Below are positions 16,933 to 27,486 of a DNA stretch of 48,336 nt, in pieces. Origin of the DNA: Rhodospirillales bacterium. GTDB lineage: Bacteria; Pseudomonadota; Alphaproteobacteria; UBA8366; JADFVY01. The translations under genes were made by a program, and so were the position numbers. A model generated the notes under the pieces. It did not search any database. It saw nothing but the letters and a program-made list of their open reading frames with translations, and was not told the origin of the DNA. The stretch lies in assembly GCA_020356105.1 (NCBI GenBank), contig CP070634.1:267641-315976 (forward strand), written 5' to 3'. Position 1 is the first letter of the stretch, and every line of letters starts with the position of its first letter.

Positions 16933-18264
16933 TTAACTGCGCTTGTCGAAGGGGGCGTAAGCGCGTTTGGGATGTCCGGTGTAGAGTTGTCGCGGCCGGC
17001 CGATCTTCTGTTCGGGATCCTCGATCATCTCGCGCCATTGCGCGATCCAGCCGACCGTGCGCGCGACGGCGAACAGAACCGTGAACATCGAGGTCGGGAA
17101 ACCCATGGCCCGCAAGATGATTCCCGAATAGAAGTCGACGTTGGGGAACAACTTGCGATTGACGAAATAGTCGTCCTCCAGCGCGATCCGTTCCAGCTCC
17201 ATCGCCAGATCGAGCAACGGTTCGTGCTGGACCCCAAGCTCCTCCAGGACCTCGTGGCAGGATTGCCGGAGCACTGCCGCGCGCGGATCGTAATTCTTGT
17301 AAACGCGGTGGCCGAATCCCATCAGGCGGAAGGGATCGTCCTTGTCCTTCGCGCGCTTGATGAATTCGCTGATGTTGTCCTTCGAGCCGATTTCTCCCAG
17401 CATGTTGAGCACCGCCTCATTGGCGCCACCGTGGGCGGGCCCCCAGAGCGACGCGATACCGGCGGCTATGCAGGCGAACGGATTGGCCCCCGAGGATCCG
17501 GCAAGGCGCACCGTCGATGTCGACGCGTTCTGCTCATGATCGGCATGGAGAATGAAGATCCGGTCCATGGCGCGCGCTACCGATCGGCGGATCTTGTAGT
17601 CCTCGCACGGAGTTGCAAACGTCATGTGCAGGAAGTTTTCGGCGAATGACAGGTCGTTGCGAGGATAGATGAAGGGCTGCCCGAGCGAATACTTGTAGGC
17701 CATGGCCGCAATGGTCGGCATCTTCGCGATTAGCCGATGCGAGGCAATCATGCGCTGGCGCGGGTCCGAGATATCGGTCGAGTCGTGGTAGAACGCCGAG
17801 AGCGCGCCGACAACGCCGACCATCACGGCCATCGGATGCGCATCGCGCCGAAACCCACGATAGAAATACTGCAGCTGTTCGTGCAACATCGTGTGGTAGG
17901 TGATGTTGTTCAGGAACTGCTTGTATTGCGCCGTATCGGGCAATTCGCCCTCGAGAAGGAGATAACAGACCTCCATGAAGTCGCTTTGCTCCGCCAATTC
18001 CTCGATCGGATAGCCGCGGTACAGAAGGACCCCCTCATCGCCGTCGATATAGGTGATCGCAGACTCGCACGAGCCGGTCGAGGTATAGCCGGGATCGTAT
18101 GTGAAGTAGCCCGTGTCCGCATAGAACTTGCGAATATCGACGACCGCCGGCCCGACGGATCCGTCAAGCACCGGATAATCGAATGTCTTGCCGGTGCGGT
18201 GATCCTTCATCGACACCACATCACCGGTGACGACATGCTTTGTGGCCGTGGGTCCGTCGCTCAT
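16933..18264 (-). CDS. gltA: Citrate synthase (type II)
   Basis: Condenses acetyl-CoA and oxaloacetate to citrate, the entry to the TCA cycle. The 443-residue protein carries catalytic His278 ([10 protein letters not shown]), His319 (FGHRVYKN) and Asp377 (NVDFYSG), plus the conserved [11 protein letters not shown]. This is the long, gram-negative, NADH-sensitive hexameric type by length and N-terminal domain. Start ATG 18264-18262 has GAGG upstream and begins [10 protein letters not shown]; the longer open frame is not conserved in character. A good promoter precedes it (18359-18387). gltX lies upstream in the same direction, 203 bases away. Confidence 0.97.
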   Translation of the reverse strand: MSDGPTATKHVVTGDVVSMKDHRTGKTFDYPVLDGSVGPAVVDIRKFYADTGYFTYDPGYTSTGSCESAITYIDGDEGVLLYRGYPIEELAEQSDFMEVCYLLLEGELPDTAQYKQFLNNITYHTMLHEQLQYFYRGFRRDAHPMAVMVGVVGALSAFYHDSTDISDPRQRMIASHRLIAKMPTIAAMAYKYSLGQPFIYPRNDLSFAENFLHMTFATPCEDYKIRRSVARAMDRIFILHADHEQNASTSTVRLAGSSGANPFACIAAGIASLWGPAHGGANEAVLNMLGEIGSKDNISEFIKRAKDKDDPFRLMGFGHRVYKNYDPRAAVLRQSCHEVLEELGVQHEPLLDLAMELERIALEDDYFVNRKLFPNVDFYSGIILRAMGFPTSMFTVLFAVARTVGWIAQWREMIEDPEQKIGRPRQLYTGHPKRAYAPFDKRS

Positions 18265-18358
18265 GGCTACCTCACAAATTGTTTTTCCGAGAGCGATGCG
18301 GGGCGTGTACGCCGTCGCGCGATGTTGCACTGCCGCATCCGGTTCTGGGGTGTCGGCG

Positions 18359-18387
18359 ATTATAACCCGCGTCAGGGCAGGGGGCAA
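18359..18387 (-). promoter_or_regulatory. Strong sigma-70-like promoter for gltA
   Basis: On the minus strand TTGCCC (18387-18382), 17-base spacer, then a perfect TATAAT (18364-18359). Predicted start near 18352 gives a leader of about 88 bases. It implies that gltA is expressed independently of gltX. Confidence 0.6.
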
Positions 18388-18467
18388 TTAGCCTGAGGCG
18401 GCCATACCCCGCTACGACCCGAAATTCGCCCGTCCCGCCGCTACCCGCGCTGACGACGAGCGAGGCG

Positions 18468-19892
18468 TCACGTTGGCGCTGACGCTGGCGCGGCCGATGC
18501 TCTCGCGAGCCGCTCGAGGCTTTCCTCGCGACCGAGAATCTGCATGACCTCGAAGATCCCCGGCGATACGTTCGAGCCCGTCAGTGCGGCACGCACCGGC
18601 TGCGCGATATTGCCGAGCCCGAGGCCTTTGCGTTCGGCCAGCGCGCGGATCGCGGATTCCATGGGTTCCGACTGCCAGCGATCGAGGGCCGCAAGGGCCT
18701 GTGCTGCCTCTGCGATCAGCGCCGGCCCTTCGCCCGCGAGCAGCTTCGCAGCTTTCGGATTTGCCGGAGGCAGCGCTGGAGGAATGATATAAAATATAGA
18801 ATTATCAGCAAGATCGACCAATGTTTTTGCGCGCTGCTTCAATCCATCCATGCCGGCCAGGAGACGTGCGCGCGCTAGGTCCTCGACATCTGATCCCAGC
18901 CGCTCGGAAAGCATCGGCAGGACCAGCTCCCACAGTCGCTGATCGTCGGCCTCGCGCATGTAGTGTCCGTTCAGATTCTCCAGCTTGGTGAGATCAAAGC
19001 GCGCGGGCGAACGTCCGACGGCATCCAGCTCGAACCATTCGATGGCCTGCGCGGTGTCGATGATTTCCTCGTCGCCATGCGCCCAACCGAGCCGCAGCAG
19101 GTAATTGCGCATCGCCTCGGGCAGATAGCCCATATCCCGGTAGGCCTCGACGCCGAGCGCGCCGTGCCGTTTCGACAGTTTGGATCCGTCCGGCCCGTGA
19201 ATGAGGGGGATATGGGCGAAAACCGGGATCTCCCAGTCCAGGGCGTTAAACAGTTGGATCTGCCGCGCCGCGTTGGTCAAATGGTCGACGCCGCGGATCA
19301 CGTTCGTGATGCCCATGTCATGGTCATCGACAACCACCGATAACATGTAGGTCGGCGTGCCATCGCTGCGCATCAGCACCATGTCGTCGAGCTGTGCGTT
19401 GGCGATCCGCACGTCACCCTGGACTGAGTCGGCGATTGTCGTCTCGCCCTCCTGCGGCGCCTTCAGGCGGATCGCGGGCGCGACGTCCGCGGGAGCGTCC
19501 TTCGGGTCGCGGTCGCGCCAGCGCCCGTCATAGCGCATGGGCCGGCCCTCGGCCTTGGCGCGCTCGCGCATCTCGGCCAGCTCCTCCGGCGTGCAGTAGC
19601 AGCGGTAGGCCTGCCCCGCCTCCAGCAGTGCCCGCACGATGGCAGCATGCCGCTCCAGGTTGGCGGACTGGTACACGACCTCATCATCCCAGTCGAGCTC
19701 CAGCCAGGAGAGACCGTCAAGAATTGCGCGGATCGCCTCCGGTGTCGAGCGGGCGCGGTCCGTATCCTCGATGCGCAACCGGTAGCGGCCACCGTAATGG
19801 CGCGCATACAGCCAGTTGAACAGGGCGGTCCGGGCGCCGCCGATATGCAGGAAGCCCGTCGGCGACGGTGCAAACCGTGTCGTGACCGTCAT
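18468..19892 (-). CDS. gltX: Glutamyl-tRNA synthetase
   Basis: Charges tRNA-Glu (and in many alphaproteobacteria tRNA-Gln, later amidated by GatCAB). The 474-residue class I synthetase has the HIGH-type motif HIGG (16-19) within [16 protein letters not shown], the KMSKS-type KLSKR (238-242), and Cys98/Cys100 in a CYC sequence. Start ATG 19892-19890 has GGGGAGAGG just upstream, which decides it over an in-frame ATG 25 codons earlier. Whether it is discriminating cannot be read here; alphaproteobacteria often carry two gltX copies. Confidence 0.96.
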   Translation of the reverse strand: MTVTTRFAPSPTGFLHIGGARTALFNWLYARHYGGRYRLRIEDTDRARSTPEAIRAILDGLSWLELDWDDEVVYQSANLERHAAIVRALLEAGQAYRCYCTPEELAEMRERAKAEGRPMRYDGRWRDRDPKDAPADVAPAIRLKAPQEGETTIADSVQGDVRIANAQLDDMVLMRSDGTPTYMLSVVVDDHDMGITNVIRGVDHLTNAARQIQLFNALDWEIPVFAHIPLIHGPDGSKLSKRHGALGVEAYRDMGYLPEAMRNYLLRLGWAHGDEEIIDTAQAIEWFELDAVGRSPARFDLTKLENLNGHYMREADDQRLWELVLPMLSERLGSDVEDLARARLLAGMDGLKQRAKTLVDLADNSIFYIIPPALPPANPKAAKLLAGEGPALIAEAAQALAALDRWQSEPMESAIRALAERKGLGLGNIAQPVRAALTGSNVSPGIFEVMQILGREESLERLARASAAPASAPT

Positions 19893-19999
19893 TGCCTCTC
19901 CCCACCGGCAGTCGATGTGTTCGTCAACATGCGCGCCGATGTAGCATATCGGCACGAGTTGCGCCAAAATAGTTTTCTGCTACCAGGAGGCGAAAAAGA

Positions 20000-22180
20000 A
20001 TGAGCGAGACGACGGCACCGAGCATGCCATCGACACGCGTATCGCGCTGGATCGTGCGGCCTCTATCCGCGTGCCTGATCACGAGCATCGTGGCCGAGCG
20101 GGAGCGCTGGCCCCTGTGGATGCCGGTGCTTGTCGGATCGGGCATCGCGGCGTACTTCGCGCTGCCGACGGAGCCACCGGGCTGGATCGGCGCGGGTGCG
20201 CTGCTTGTCTTATCGGCCGTCGCGGCGCTGCGGCGACGCCATGCGACGGCACTCACGGTCGGACTTGTCGGGGGAATGCTTGCCGGCGGTTTCGCCGTGG
20301 CGCAGTTGCGCGCAGAGTCGACCGCGGCGCCGGTATTGGCGGAGCGGTATGGTCCGGCCCCGGTCGTCGGCCTGGTCACCCAGGTGGAGGAAATGCCGGC
20401 CGGTCCTCGCGTAACGCTGGAGCGGGTCACGCTGGAGGGCTATGCGACGGAGCTGACGCCCCGGCGAGTCCGTATCACGCTTCGGCGGTCCGATCGCGTC
20501 CGGATCGGCTCGACGATCGATGTGCTGGCAAGGCTCGCCCCGCCGTTTTCGCCGGTGATGCCCGGCGCATTCGACTTCCAGAGAAGCTCCTGGTTCAAGG
20601 GACTCGGGGCGACCGGATTCGCCTTGGCACCTGCGCGGATTCTGGCGGCCGACGATCCCAAATCTGCGCGTCTCTTGCTGGCGGACTTTCGCTATCGTGT
20701 TGCCGAGCGGACCCGTCTGGCACTGGCGGGACAAACCGGAGCCGTCGCGGCCGCCCTTATGACCGGGGATCGCAGCGCGATCTCGCGACCTACCCTGTAT
20801 GCCATGCGCGATTCAGGGCTTGCACATTTGTTGGCGATTTCCGGGCTGCATCTGGGTCTGGTGGCGGCGACCCTGTTCTTCGGATCGCGTGCCCTGTTGG
20901 CCTCGTCCGAGCGGCTGGCCCTGCGCCATCCGATAAAGAAATGGGCGGCTGTCCTGGCGCTCGCAGGGAGCTTCGGATACCTGCTGCTTGCGGGTGCGCC
21001 GATACCGACCCAGCGCGCCTTTCTGATGACCGGCCTCGTGCTGATCGCCGTGATCGTCGATCGCGAGGCCATTTCGATGCGGCTCGTCGCCTGGGCTGCC
21101 GTGCTGGTATTGGCAGCGGCGCCGGAAAGCCTGCTCGGCGCAAGTTTCCAGATGTCGTTCGCCGCCGTGGTCGCGCTCGTCGCCTTTTACGAGGTCGCAC
21201 GCGATCGGCTGCAGACGATCAGAGCGATCCTGCCGGACGGGTTGCCTGGACGCATCCTCGCCTACGCCGCGGGCGTGGCCGCAACCACCGTCGTCGCGAG
21301 CGTTGCGACGGGTCTGATCGGACTGCACCATTTCGGTCGGGTCGCGGTGTACGGCTTGGCGGCGAACATGCTGGCCGTTCCGATCACCGCGCTGTGGATC
21401 ATGCCATCAGCAGTGATCGCAGCGCTCCTGATGCCGTTCGGTCTTGAGGGGCCGGCACTTGCCGCGATGGGTGCGGGGATTGATTTCGTCTTGTCGATCG
21501 CAACGACTGTCTCGAGCTGGCCAGGCGCCGTGCGGCACGTGCCGGCCATGCCGACAGGTGGCCTTGTCCTGACCGCGATGGGCGGTCTTTGGTTGTGTCT
21601 GTGGCGTTGCCGATGGCGCTATTTCGGACTGGTGGCAATTCTCGCCGGCGTCGCGACGATTCCGCTAGCCCGCGGCCCGGACATCATTCTGTCCGGCGAT
21701 GCGCGGCTGATGGCGGTGCGAATGGGCGACGGCCAACTAAGCCTCTCGGATCCCCGCGGCGCGCGATTCCAGTCCGCCATTTGGCTGGAGAGAAACGGAC
21801 AATCGAGGATCGATGTGTGGCCGGCGGCGGGGGAGTCGCCGGATGGCGGTCTGACCTGCGATTCGATCGGCTGCATTTACCGGATCGCCGGGCTGGACGT
21901 CGCATTGCTGCGCGACGGCCGTGCCCTGGACGAGGATTGCCGCCGTGCCGATATTCTGATCAGTGCGGTCCCGGTTCGCGGCCGGTGCCCTTATCCGCGA
22001 TGGCTGATCGACCGATTCGATATCTGGCGGGGCGGCGGCACCGCCCTGTGGGTCGACGAGACCGGCGTGCAAATCCGCACGGTGGCCGAGGCGCAGGGGG
22101 CCCGTCCCTGGTCTTCCCTGGCGCGCCGCACTCCGCGACGCCGCGGCGATCCGGCGCGGCCCGGCCTCGGCACTCAGTAA
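20000..22180 (+). CDS. comEC: ComEC/Rec2-family membrane protein
   Basis: ComEC is the inner-membrane channel for single-stranded DNA during natural transformation. The 726-residue protein has N-terminal membrane segments and a DUF4131-like soluble domain (about 90-215), then the Competence domain with [18 protein letters not shown] and the signature [14 protein letters not shown] (276-289), followed by several membrane segments to about 560. The last 150 residues sit where the beta-lactamase-like domain would be, but I see no HxHxDH metal motif, so that domain is degenerate, as in other alphaproteobacteria. AGGAGG (19985-19990) supports ATG 20000. Divergent from gltX; its 3' end overlaps lexA by 7 bases. 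Confidence 0.9.
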   Translation: MSETTAPSMPSTRVSRWIVRPLSACLITSIVAERERWPLWMPVLVGSGIAAYFALPTEPPGWIGAGALLVLSAVAALRRRHATALTVGLVGGMLAGGFAVAQLRAESTAAPVLAERYGPAPVVGLVTQVEEMPAGPRVTLERVTLEGYATELTPRRVRITLRRSDRVRIGSTIDVLARLAPPFSPVMPGAFDFQRSSWFKGLGATGFALAPARILAADDPKSARLLLADFRYRVAERTRLALAGQTGAVAAALMTGDRSAISRPTLYAMRDSGLAHLLAISGLHLGLVAATLFFGSRALLASSERLALRHPIKKWAAVLALAGSFGYLLLAGAPIPTQRAFLMTGLVLIAVIVDREAISMRLVAWAAVLVLAAAPESLLGASFQMSFAAVVALVAFYEVARDRLQTIRAILPDGLPGRILAYAAGVAATTVVASVATGLIGLHHFGRVAVYGLAANMLAVPITALWIMPSAVIAALLMPFGLEGPALAAMGAGIDFVLSIATTVSSWPGAVRHVPAMPTGGLVLTAMGGLWLCLWRCRWRYFGLVAILAGVATIPLARGPDIILSGDARLMAVRMGDGQLSLSDPRGARFQSAIWLERNGQSRIDVWPAAGESPDGGLTCDSIGCIYRIAGLDVALLRDGRALDEDCRRADILISAVPVRGRCPYPRWLIDRFDIWRGGGTALWVDETGVQIRTVAEAQGARPWSSLARRTPRRRGDPARPGLGTQ

Positions 22181-22842
22181 GCGCGCATCAGCCCGATCAG
22201 CCGACCTTGCACCCTGACCCGATCGGGACCGAATATCCGCGTTTCGTAGGCGGGGTTGGCGGCCTCCAGCGCGATCGACGCGCCTTTGCGACGCAACCGT
22301 TTGAGCGTGACCTCGCTGTCGTCGATCAAGGCGACGACGATCGCGCCGTTCTCAGCCGTATCGCAGCTGCGGATCAGCACGGTGTCGCCGTCGAAGATGC
22401 CCGCATCAACCATCGAGTCTCCCTCAACCGTCAGTGCGTAGTGATCGCCGCTGCCGATCAGTGCCGACGGCACTTCGACTTCGCTGGCGCTGTCACGCAA
22501 CGCCTCGATCGGCGTGCCCGCGGCGATCCGGCCGAGCAACGGCAGGTGCTTGTGCTCCGCCGGGGCGCCGGTCGTGCCGCCCTCGAAATTCGGTCGCAAC
22601 ACGTTGCCCTTGATCTGCCCCCCCATATTCTCGGGCAGGCGGGTGACCTCGAGCGCCCGGGCGCGATGCGGCAGGCGGCGAATGAAGCCCCGCTCCTCAA
22701 GGCCGGTGATGAGCCGGTGGATTCCCGATTTCGACTTCAGGTGCAGGGCATCCTTCATTTCGTCGAAGGATGGCGAGACACCGGTCGATTCAAGCCGGTT
22801 GTTTATGAAATTGAGAAGTTCGTACTGTTTGCGTGTCAGCAT
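22174..22842 (-). CDS. lexA: SOS repressor LexA
   Basis: Represses DNA-damage genes until RecA filaments trigger self-cleavage. The 222-residue protein has an N-terminal winged helix (1-65; [13 protein letters not shown] and [16 protein letters not shown]) and a C-terminal S24 peptidase domain: cleavage site Ala108-Gly109 in GRIAAGTP, nucleophile Ser143 in EGDSMVDAG, general base Lys181. It is longer than E. coli LexA (202) because of a longer linker, typical of alphaproteobacteria. Two candidate LexA operators lie upstream, implying autorepression. Downstream of moeA in the same direction, with 206 bases between. Confidence 0.97.
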   Translation of the reverse strand: MLTRKQYELLNFINNRLESTGVSPSFDEMKDALHLKSKSGIHRLITGLEERGFIRRLPHRARALEVTRLPENMGGQIKGNVLRPNFEGGTTGAPAEHKHLPLLGRIAAGTPIEALRDSASEVEVPSALIGSGDHYALTVEGDSMVDAGIFDGDTVLIRSCDTAENGAIVVALIDDSEVTLKRLRRKGASIALEAANPAYETRIFGPDRVRVQGRLIGLMRAY

Positions 22843-22971
22843 AGCCCTTGTATCCCCCGTGATCGCCTTGCCCCTCCCATATCGAGCCTCGATCCCCGGT
22901 CGGCTCTTCGGTCGTTATGGCGGCCGGCGGTTCCGTCCTAGTGGTCCGTGAGCCGTTGACTACCACATGTA

Positions 22972-22986
22972 GAACAAAACCAAAAC
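22972..22986 (-). promoter_or_regulatory. Second, imperfect LexA-type box upstream of lexA
   Basis: GAAC-N7-AAAC, one base off the alphaproteobacterial LexA site GAAC-N7-GAAC (written GTTC-N7-GTTC on the other strand). Its centre is 25 bp from that of the perfect box at 22997-23011 and nearer to lexA. Confidence 0.4.
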
Positions 22987-22996
22987 ATCAACACAT

Positions 22997-23011
22997 GTTC
23001 TAGTTTGGTTC
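22997..23011 (-). promoter_or_regulatory. lexA: LexA operator (SOS box)
   Basis: Exact GTTC-N7-GTTC (tagtttg spacer) about 155 bases before the lexA start. This direct-repeat form is the known LexA target in alphaproteobacteria such as Rhodobacter, distinct from the E. coli palindrome. Supports SOS autoregulation of lexA. Confidence 0.75.
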
Positions 23012-23048
23012 CTCGAGACGGTCAAGGGAATTTCACGCGGCTGCGGAA

Positions 23049-24266
23049 TCACGCCGAGTCGAGGCTGCCCGGGATCGGCAGGACGTCAACCATGGCACCG
23101 GAATCGAGCGGTGGCGCGAAGGGGGGGCGCAGGATCAAGCAGTCGGCCTGCGCCAGCATGGCCAGCATCGAGCTGTCCTGACGCGCGAACGGCGTTACGG
23201 TAAGGCCGCCATCGGGATCATTATCCAGCTTGGCGCGCAGATAGTCCTGGCGCTCGTCGTTTTCGCCGAGCGGCGCGGTCAATTTCGCCGTCAGGCGCGG
23301 CGAGGCTTCGGCGTCCGGGGCCCCGAGCATGCGCGCCAGCGCCGGCCGCAGATAGACAATCGCGCAGACCATGGCGGAAACTGGATTGCCGGGCAGGCCC
23401 AGTACCGGCGTGTCACCGACATGCCCGAAGATCAGGGGCTTTCCCGGGCGCATGGCGATCTTCCAGAAATCGAGCTCGAAGCCGATCTCGCCAAGGACGC
23501 TCTGGACCAGATCGTGATCGCCGACCGAGGCGCCGCCGCTGGTCAAGAGCAGGTCCGCGCCCGACGCGCCGGCAGCCATCGCCGCCAGCGCGTCGCGATC
23601 ATCGGGCGCGATTCCGAGCATGCAGGGCTCGCCGCCGAACACACGGACGGCAGCGGCGAGCGCGATGCTGTTCGAGCTGACGATCTGGTCCGGGCCGACC
23701 GGATCGCCGGGCATGACGATCTCGTCGCCGGTCGCCAGAATCGCGACACGCGGGCGCCGCCGGACCATCAGCCAAGGCACGTTCATCGCCGCAGCAAGCC
23801 CGACATCGCGCGCGGTGAGCACGCGGCCCGCCTTCAGTCGGATATCGCCGGTCTTGAAATCGAGTCCAGCGGGCCTTACGAACCGCCCCTTTTCGGCGCT
23901 CTTCAGAATCGTCACCGTGCCTTCTGCGGCCTCGGTGTTCTCCTGCATGACGACCGTATCGGCGCCGGCGGGCAGCGTTCCGCCGGTGAAGATCCGGACC
24001 GACTCGCCTTTCGAGACGGCACCCGCAAAGGCGTTGCCGGCGGGCGCCTGCCCTATGATCTTCAGCGTGACGGGAACCGTCTTGACGTCCTCTGCCCGCA
24101 CGGCGTAGCCATCCATCGCGGACACCTCGGCCGGCGGCTGTGTGCGGCGCGCGGCGACATCCTCGCCGAGGACCCGACCGAGCCCGTCACCCACGGCGAT
24201 TTGCTCCAGCGGCAGCGTCTTCAAGGAGCCGAGGATGCGCGCCAGGGCGTCGTCGACCGAGAGCAT
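23049..24266 (-). CDS. moeA: Molybdopterin molybdenumtransferase MoeA
   Basis: Inserts molybdate into adenylated molybdopterin, releasing AMP, to form the molybdenum cofactor. The 405-residue protein has AEVSAMDGYAVR (47-58), GGTLPAGADTVV, the MogA-like domain TSGGASVGDHD and GLPGNPVSAMV. Start ATG 24266 overlaps the moaC stop as TGATG, indicating coupling, and begins [12 protein letters not shown] as in the family; the longer open frame lies inside moaC. Works downstream of MoaC in the same pathway. Confidence 0.96.
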   Translation of the reverse strand: MLSVDDALARILGSLKTLPLEQIAVGDGLGRVLGEDVAARRTQPPAEVSAMDGYAVRAEDVKTVPVTLKIIGQAPAGNAFAGAVSKGESVRIFTGGTLPAGADTVVMQENTEAAEGTVTILKSAEKGRFVRPAGLDFKTGDIRLKAGRVLTARDVGLAAAMNVPWLMVRRRPRVAILATGDEIVMPGDPVGPDQIVSSNSIALAAAVRVFGGEPCMLGIAPDDRDALAAMAAGASGADLLLTSGGASVGDHDLVQSVLGEIGFELDFWKIAMRPGKPLIFGHVGDTPVLGLPGNPVSAMVCAIVYLRPALARMLGAPDAEASPRLTAKLTAPLGENDERQDYLRAKLDNDPDGGLTVTPFARQDSSMLAMLAQADCLILRPPFAPPLDSGAMVDVLPIPGSLDSA

Positions 24267-24742
24267 CAGTCGGCCCTGAACTCGCCCGACTTGCCGCCCG
24301 CCTTGTGGGTCAGCCGGATCTCGGAGATGCGCATGCCGCGATCGACGGCCTTGCACATGTCGTAGACGGTAAGCGCGGCCACCGCGACCGCGGTCAGCGC
24401 CTCCATTTCGACGCCGGTGCGGCCGGCCAATTTACAGGTTGCCGAGATATCAACCGCGTTTCGCGCTTCGTCGACGCGCAGATCGACCGTAACCGACGCA
24501 AGAGCCAGCGGGTGGCACAGCGGGATCAGATCCGGCGTCCGCTTTGCGCCCATGATCCCCGCGAGACGTGCGACCGAGAGCACGTCGCCCTTCTTGACCC
24601 CGCCCGATACGATCATGCCGATGGTCTCGGGTTGCATGATGACGCTGCCGGCGGCCGTGGCGGTGCGCTCGGTGATATCCTTGTCGGATACGTCGACCAT
24701 TACCGCCTTGCCATCCTTGTCGAAATGCGTGAAATCCGCCAT
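24266..24742 (-). CDS. moaC: Cyclic pyranopterin monophosphate synthase MoaC
   Basis: Converts 3',8-cyclo-GTP to cyclic pyranopterin monophosphate, the first pterin of molybdenum-cofactor synthesis. The 158-residue protein keeps all catalytic residues at E. coli positions: Lys51, His77 in PLCHPLAL, Asp128 and Lys131 in [11 protein letters not shown]. Begins 16 bases after the trpC stop. moaA is not in the window. Confidence 0.97.
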   Translation of the reverse strand: MADFTHFDKDGKAVMVDVSDKDITERTATAAGSVIMQPETIGMIVSGGVKKGDVLSVARLAGIMGAKRTPDLIPLCHPLALASVTVDLRVDEARNAVDISATCKLAGRTGVEMEALTAVAVAALTVYDMCKAVDRGMRISEIRLTHKAGGKSGEFRAD

Positions 24743-24758
24743 TGCAACGGCTCCGTGG

Positions 24759-25562
24759 TCAGGCCGGCACGGGGTGGGCCAGCAGTTCCGCCGTCGCCGC
24801 GGTAACGTCCGCCGACCGCATCAGCGATTCTCCGATCAGGAAGCAGCGCGCGCCGGCCGCGGCCATGCGGGCCAGATCCGCCGGCGTGCCGAGGCCGCTT
24901 TCGCAGACCAGAATCCGATCCGACGGGACCATCGGCGCCAGCGCCTCCGTGGTCGCGATATCGACCGACAGCGTCTTGAGATTCCGGTTATTCACGCCGA
25001 GGAGGCGGGACCGCAGCTTCAGCGCCCGTTCCATCTCCGCCGCGTCGTGGATCTCGACCAGCGTGTCCATGCCCAGCTCGAGAGCGACCGCTTCCAGCTC
25101 CGCGGCTTGCGCATCGCCGAGTGCGGCCATGATCAACAGAACACAGTCGGCGCCGAGTGCCCGCGACTCGTATATCTGGTATGGCTCCAGCATGAAATCC
25201 TTGCGCAGGACCGGCAGATCGACCGCGCCCCGGGCGGCCACCAGATCATCGTCGCATCCTTGGAAATAGGGCTGGTCGGTCAGCACCGAAAGGCATGAGG
25301 CGCCACCGTCCCGATACGCCGCCGCCAATGCCGGCGGATCGAAATCCGGCCGGATCAGCCCCTTGCTGGGCGACGCCTTCTTGATCTCGGCGATCAGCCC
25401 GTATTGCCCAGAGGCCACAGCCGCGGCCAGAGCGTCGGCGAAACCACGCGGGTGGGCGGACGTTGTCGCGCGGGCCTCGATCTCGGCTTGCGGGATCGCG
25501 CGCTTCGCCGCCGCGACGTGGTCGCGCTTCGCAGCGCAGATCCGGGACAGCACGTCGCTCAT
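24759..25562 (-). CDS. trpC: Indole-3-glycerol phosphate synthase
   Basis: Closes the indole ring from CdRP in tryptophan synthesis. The 267-residue single-domain TIM barrel (not fused to TrpF) has [11 protein letters not shown] near residue 58-68 with the catalytic Lys, [21 protein letters not shown] and [10 protein letters not shown]. Overlaps the trpD stop by 4 bases (ATGA). Confidence 0.97.
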   Translation of the reverse strand: MSDVLSRICAAKRDHVAAAKRAIPQAEIEARATTSAHPRGFADALAAAVASGQYGLIAEIKKASPSKGLIRPDFDPPALAAAYRDGGASCLSVLTDQPYFQGCDDDLVAARGAVDLPVLRKDFMLEPYQIYESRALGADCVLLIMAALGDAQAAELEAVALELGMDTLVEIHDAAEMERALKLRSRLLGVNNRNLKTLSVDIATTEALAPMVPSDRILVCESGLGTPADLARMAAAGARCFLIGESLMRSADVTAATAELLAHPVPA

Positions 25563-26599
25563 CGCGCCGCGTCTTGCCGCCCGGCAATCGAGACCAGCTT
25601 GTCGAGCGCTGCCTTGGCCTTTCCCGAATCGATCGCCGCGGCGGCCTGTTGAGCACCGTCACGCAGGTCGGACGCCCTGCCGGCCACCAGCAGCGCGGCC
25701 GCAGCGTTGTAGACCGTGATATCACGGTAGGCGTCTTGCGCGCCCTCGAGCAGCGCGCGCAGGGCCGCGGCGTTCTCCTCCGGCGTCCCGCCCTTCAATT
25801 CCTCGGGGCGCGCCACGGCGATTCCGGCATCCTCCGGCTTGACCTCGAGCGCGGAGATCGCGCCGTCCCGGTACTCGCTGACATAGCTGACACCGGTGGT
25901 GGTCAACTCGTCGAGACCGTCGCCGCCATGCACCACCCAGACTCGATCGGCGCCGAGTTTGCCGAGCACCTCGGCCATCGGCTCGATCCAGTGACGCGAG
26001 AAACAGCCAACCAGAAGCCGCTTGACGCCTGCCGGATTCGAGAGCGGACCGAGAATATTGAATATCGTCCGGGTGCCAAGCTCGACCCGGGTCGGCCCGA
26101 CATTGCGCATGGCCCCATGGTGGCGCTGCGCCATCAGGAAACCGATTTTGGCCTCGCGGATCGCCCGCTCGACCTTGTCGAAATCCGCTTCGATGTCGAC
26201 CCCAAGCGCAGACAGGACGTCGGCCGATCCGGACTTCGACGAGGCGGCGCGGTTGCCATGCTTCGCGACCGGCACACCGCAGCCGGCCACGACCAGCGCC
26301 GCCGCGGTCGACACGTTGTAGGTGCCCGAGGCGTCGCCACCGGTTCCGACGATGTCGATCGCACCGTCCGGCGCCGGCATCGGGACCGCCTTCGCGCGCA
26401 TTACGCGGACCGCGCCGGTGATCTCGGCGACCGTCTCGCCACGCACCCTGAGCGCCATCAGGAAGGCGCCCATCTGCGAAGGCGTCGCGTCACCCGACAT
26501 CATGATGTCGAAGGCGCGCTCGGATTCCGCTTCGGTCAGCGCCTTGCCGTCGGCGACCTTTGCCAGCAGTTTCCTGAAATCGTCGATATCCCCTGTCAT
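25559..26599 (-). CDS. trpD: Anthranilate phosphoribosyltransferase
   Basis: Transfers phosphoribosyl from PRPP to anthranilate. The 346-residue protein has the PRPP-binding [35 protein letters not shown] and the [14 protein letters not shown] segment. Start ATG 26599-26597 begins [12 protein letters not shown]; an in-frame ATG 20 codons earlier adds residues unlike the family. It is not fused to trpG, and a 177-base gap separates it from trpG, wider than usual. Confidence 0.96.
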   Translation of the reverse strand: MTGDIDDFRKLLAKVADGKALTEAESERAFDIMMSGDATPSQMGAFLMALRVRGETVAEITGAVRVMRAKAVPMPAPDGAIDIVGTGGDASGTYNVSTAAALVVAGCGVPVAKHGNRAASSKSGSADVLSALGVDIEADFDKVERAIREAKIGFLMAQRHHGAMRNVGPTRVELGTRTIFNILGPLSNPAGVKRLLVGCFSRHWIEPMAEVLGKLGADRVWVVHGGDGLDELTTTGVSYVSEYRDGAISALEVKPEDAGIAVARPEELKGGTPEENAAALRALLEGAQDAYRDITVYNAAAALLVAGRASDLRDGAQQAAAAIDSGKAKAALDKLVSIAGRQDAAR

Positions 26600-26670
26600 A
26601 CGGCGCCCCGTATACTGTCGTGACGGCTGATATAACAGGCATGAGACCGAATCTGCCACAAATCTTTATC

Positions 26671-26685
26671 GCACGCTTCGCGTGC
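26671..26685 (-). terminator. Hairpin in the trpG-trpD gap
   Basis: GCACGC-TTC-GCGTGC (26671-26685), a perfect 6-bp stem in the 177-base gap after trpG. On the minus strand it is followed by an AT-rich stretch but no T-run. It could partly terminate or process the trpG transcript. Nothing else clear is in the gap. Confidence 0.35.
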
Positions 26686-26776
26686 CGGCCGTGAAGGACG
26701 GATCGTGCATCGACAGGACCACGGGTTCCCGGCGGCAGCGCTGGAAGCAGGCCGCCCGCCCGGCCCGTGCGGCATG

Positions 26777-27364
26777 CTATGCGTAGGCGACCTTGTGTCC
26801 GGCAAGGTGCAGGAAATTCGCAAGCAGGTCGTGGCCGTGCTCGGTGGCGATGCTCTCGGGGTGGAACTGCACGCCGTGCACCGGCAGATCCTTGTGCTGC
26901 AGGCCCATGATCAGCCCCTCATCCGATTCCGCGGTGACGTCGAAGCAGTCTGGCAGGTCCTCGCGGGCGACGATCAGCGAATGATAGCGGGTCGCGGGGA
27001 ACGGGTTGGGCAGGCCAGCGAAGACACCCTGGCCGGTATGGTGTACCTGGCTGACCTTGCCGTGCATCGGCAGTGGCGCCCGGACGATCTTGCCGCCGAA
27101 CGCCTGGCCGATTGCCTGATGGCCGAGGCACACGCCGAGCAGCGGCAACTTGCCGGCGGCCGATTTGACCAGCTCGAGGCAGATGCCGGCGCGCTCCGGA
27201 TCACACGGTCCCGGCGAGATCACGATGCCGGCAGCGCCGAGCGCGAGAGCTTGCTTGACCGTAATGGCGTCGTTTCGGTGCACGGTCACCTCGGCGCCGA
27301 GTTCGCCGAGGAAGTGAACCAGGTTGTATGTGAAGCTGTCGTAGTTGTCGATTAGGAGAAACAT
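26777..27364 (-). CDS. trpG: Anthranilate synthase glutamine amidotransferase subunit
   Basis: Releases ammonia from glutamine and passes it to TrpE. The 195-residue class I amidotransferase has catalytic Cys79 (GVCLGHQAI), His168 and Glu170 (QFHPES) and the N-terminal [13 protein letters not shown] (3-15). It may also serve folate synthesis (PabA) if no separate gene exists. Normally next to trpE; here trpE is about 5 kb upstream and a divergent copper module lies between, so trpG needs its own promoter (candidate at 27406-27434). Confidence 0.96.
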   Translation of the reverse strand: MFLLIDNYDSFTYNLVHFLGELGAEVTVHRNDAITVKQALALGAAGIVISPGPCDPERAGICLELVKSAAGKLPLLGVCLGHQAIGQAFGGKIVRAPLPMHGKVSQVHHTGQGVFAGLPNPFPATRYHSLIVAREDLPDCFDVTAESDEGLIMGLQHKDLPVHGVQFHPESIATEHGHDLLANFLHLAGHKVAYA

Positions 27365-27405
27365 TTCAATCCCTTGGTGCCAGCCGACATGGCCCCGGAC
27401 GGCGG

Positions 27406-27434
27406 GTTATAGCAGGGTTCCGCCGGTCGCGGAA
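27406..27434 (-). promoter_or_regulatory. Candidate promoter for trpGDC
   Basis: On the minus strand TTCCGC (27434-27429) and TATAAC (27411-27406) separated by 17 bases, about 42 bases before the trpG start. The -35 match is weak. No Trp-rich leader peptide was seen. Confidence 0.4.
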
Positions 27435-27462
27435 GCGCCGCCGGGCGAGCAAGCCCAAAACA

Positions 27463-27477
27463 TTCCAGTTTTTGGAA
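27463..27477 (+). promoter_or_regulatory. Upstream CueR-type dyad
   Basis: TTCCA-N5-TGGAA, the same arms as the dyad inside the copZ promoter, centred 30 bp further upstream. It lies outside the copZ -35 and about 30 bp upstream of the candidate trpG -35 on the other strand, so it could be a second CueR site. Confidence 0.45.
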
Positions 27478-27486
27478 AGTTTAGTG

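Noticed and set aside
22963-23000. Gram-positive-type LexA site (GAAC-N4-GTTC)
   Set aside because: Only a one-mismatch match; the direct-repeat GTTC-N7-GTTC box explains the same bases better in this lineage.
27365-27470. trp leader peptide with Trp codons before trpG
   Set aside because: No short frame with tandem Trp codons and no attenuator stem pair was found.
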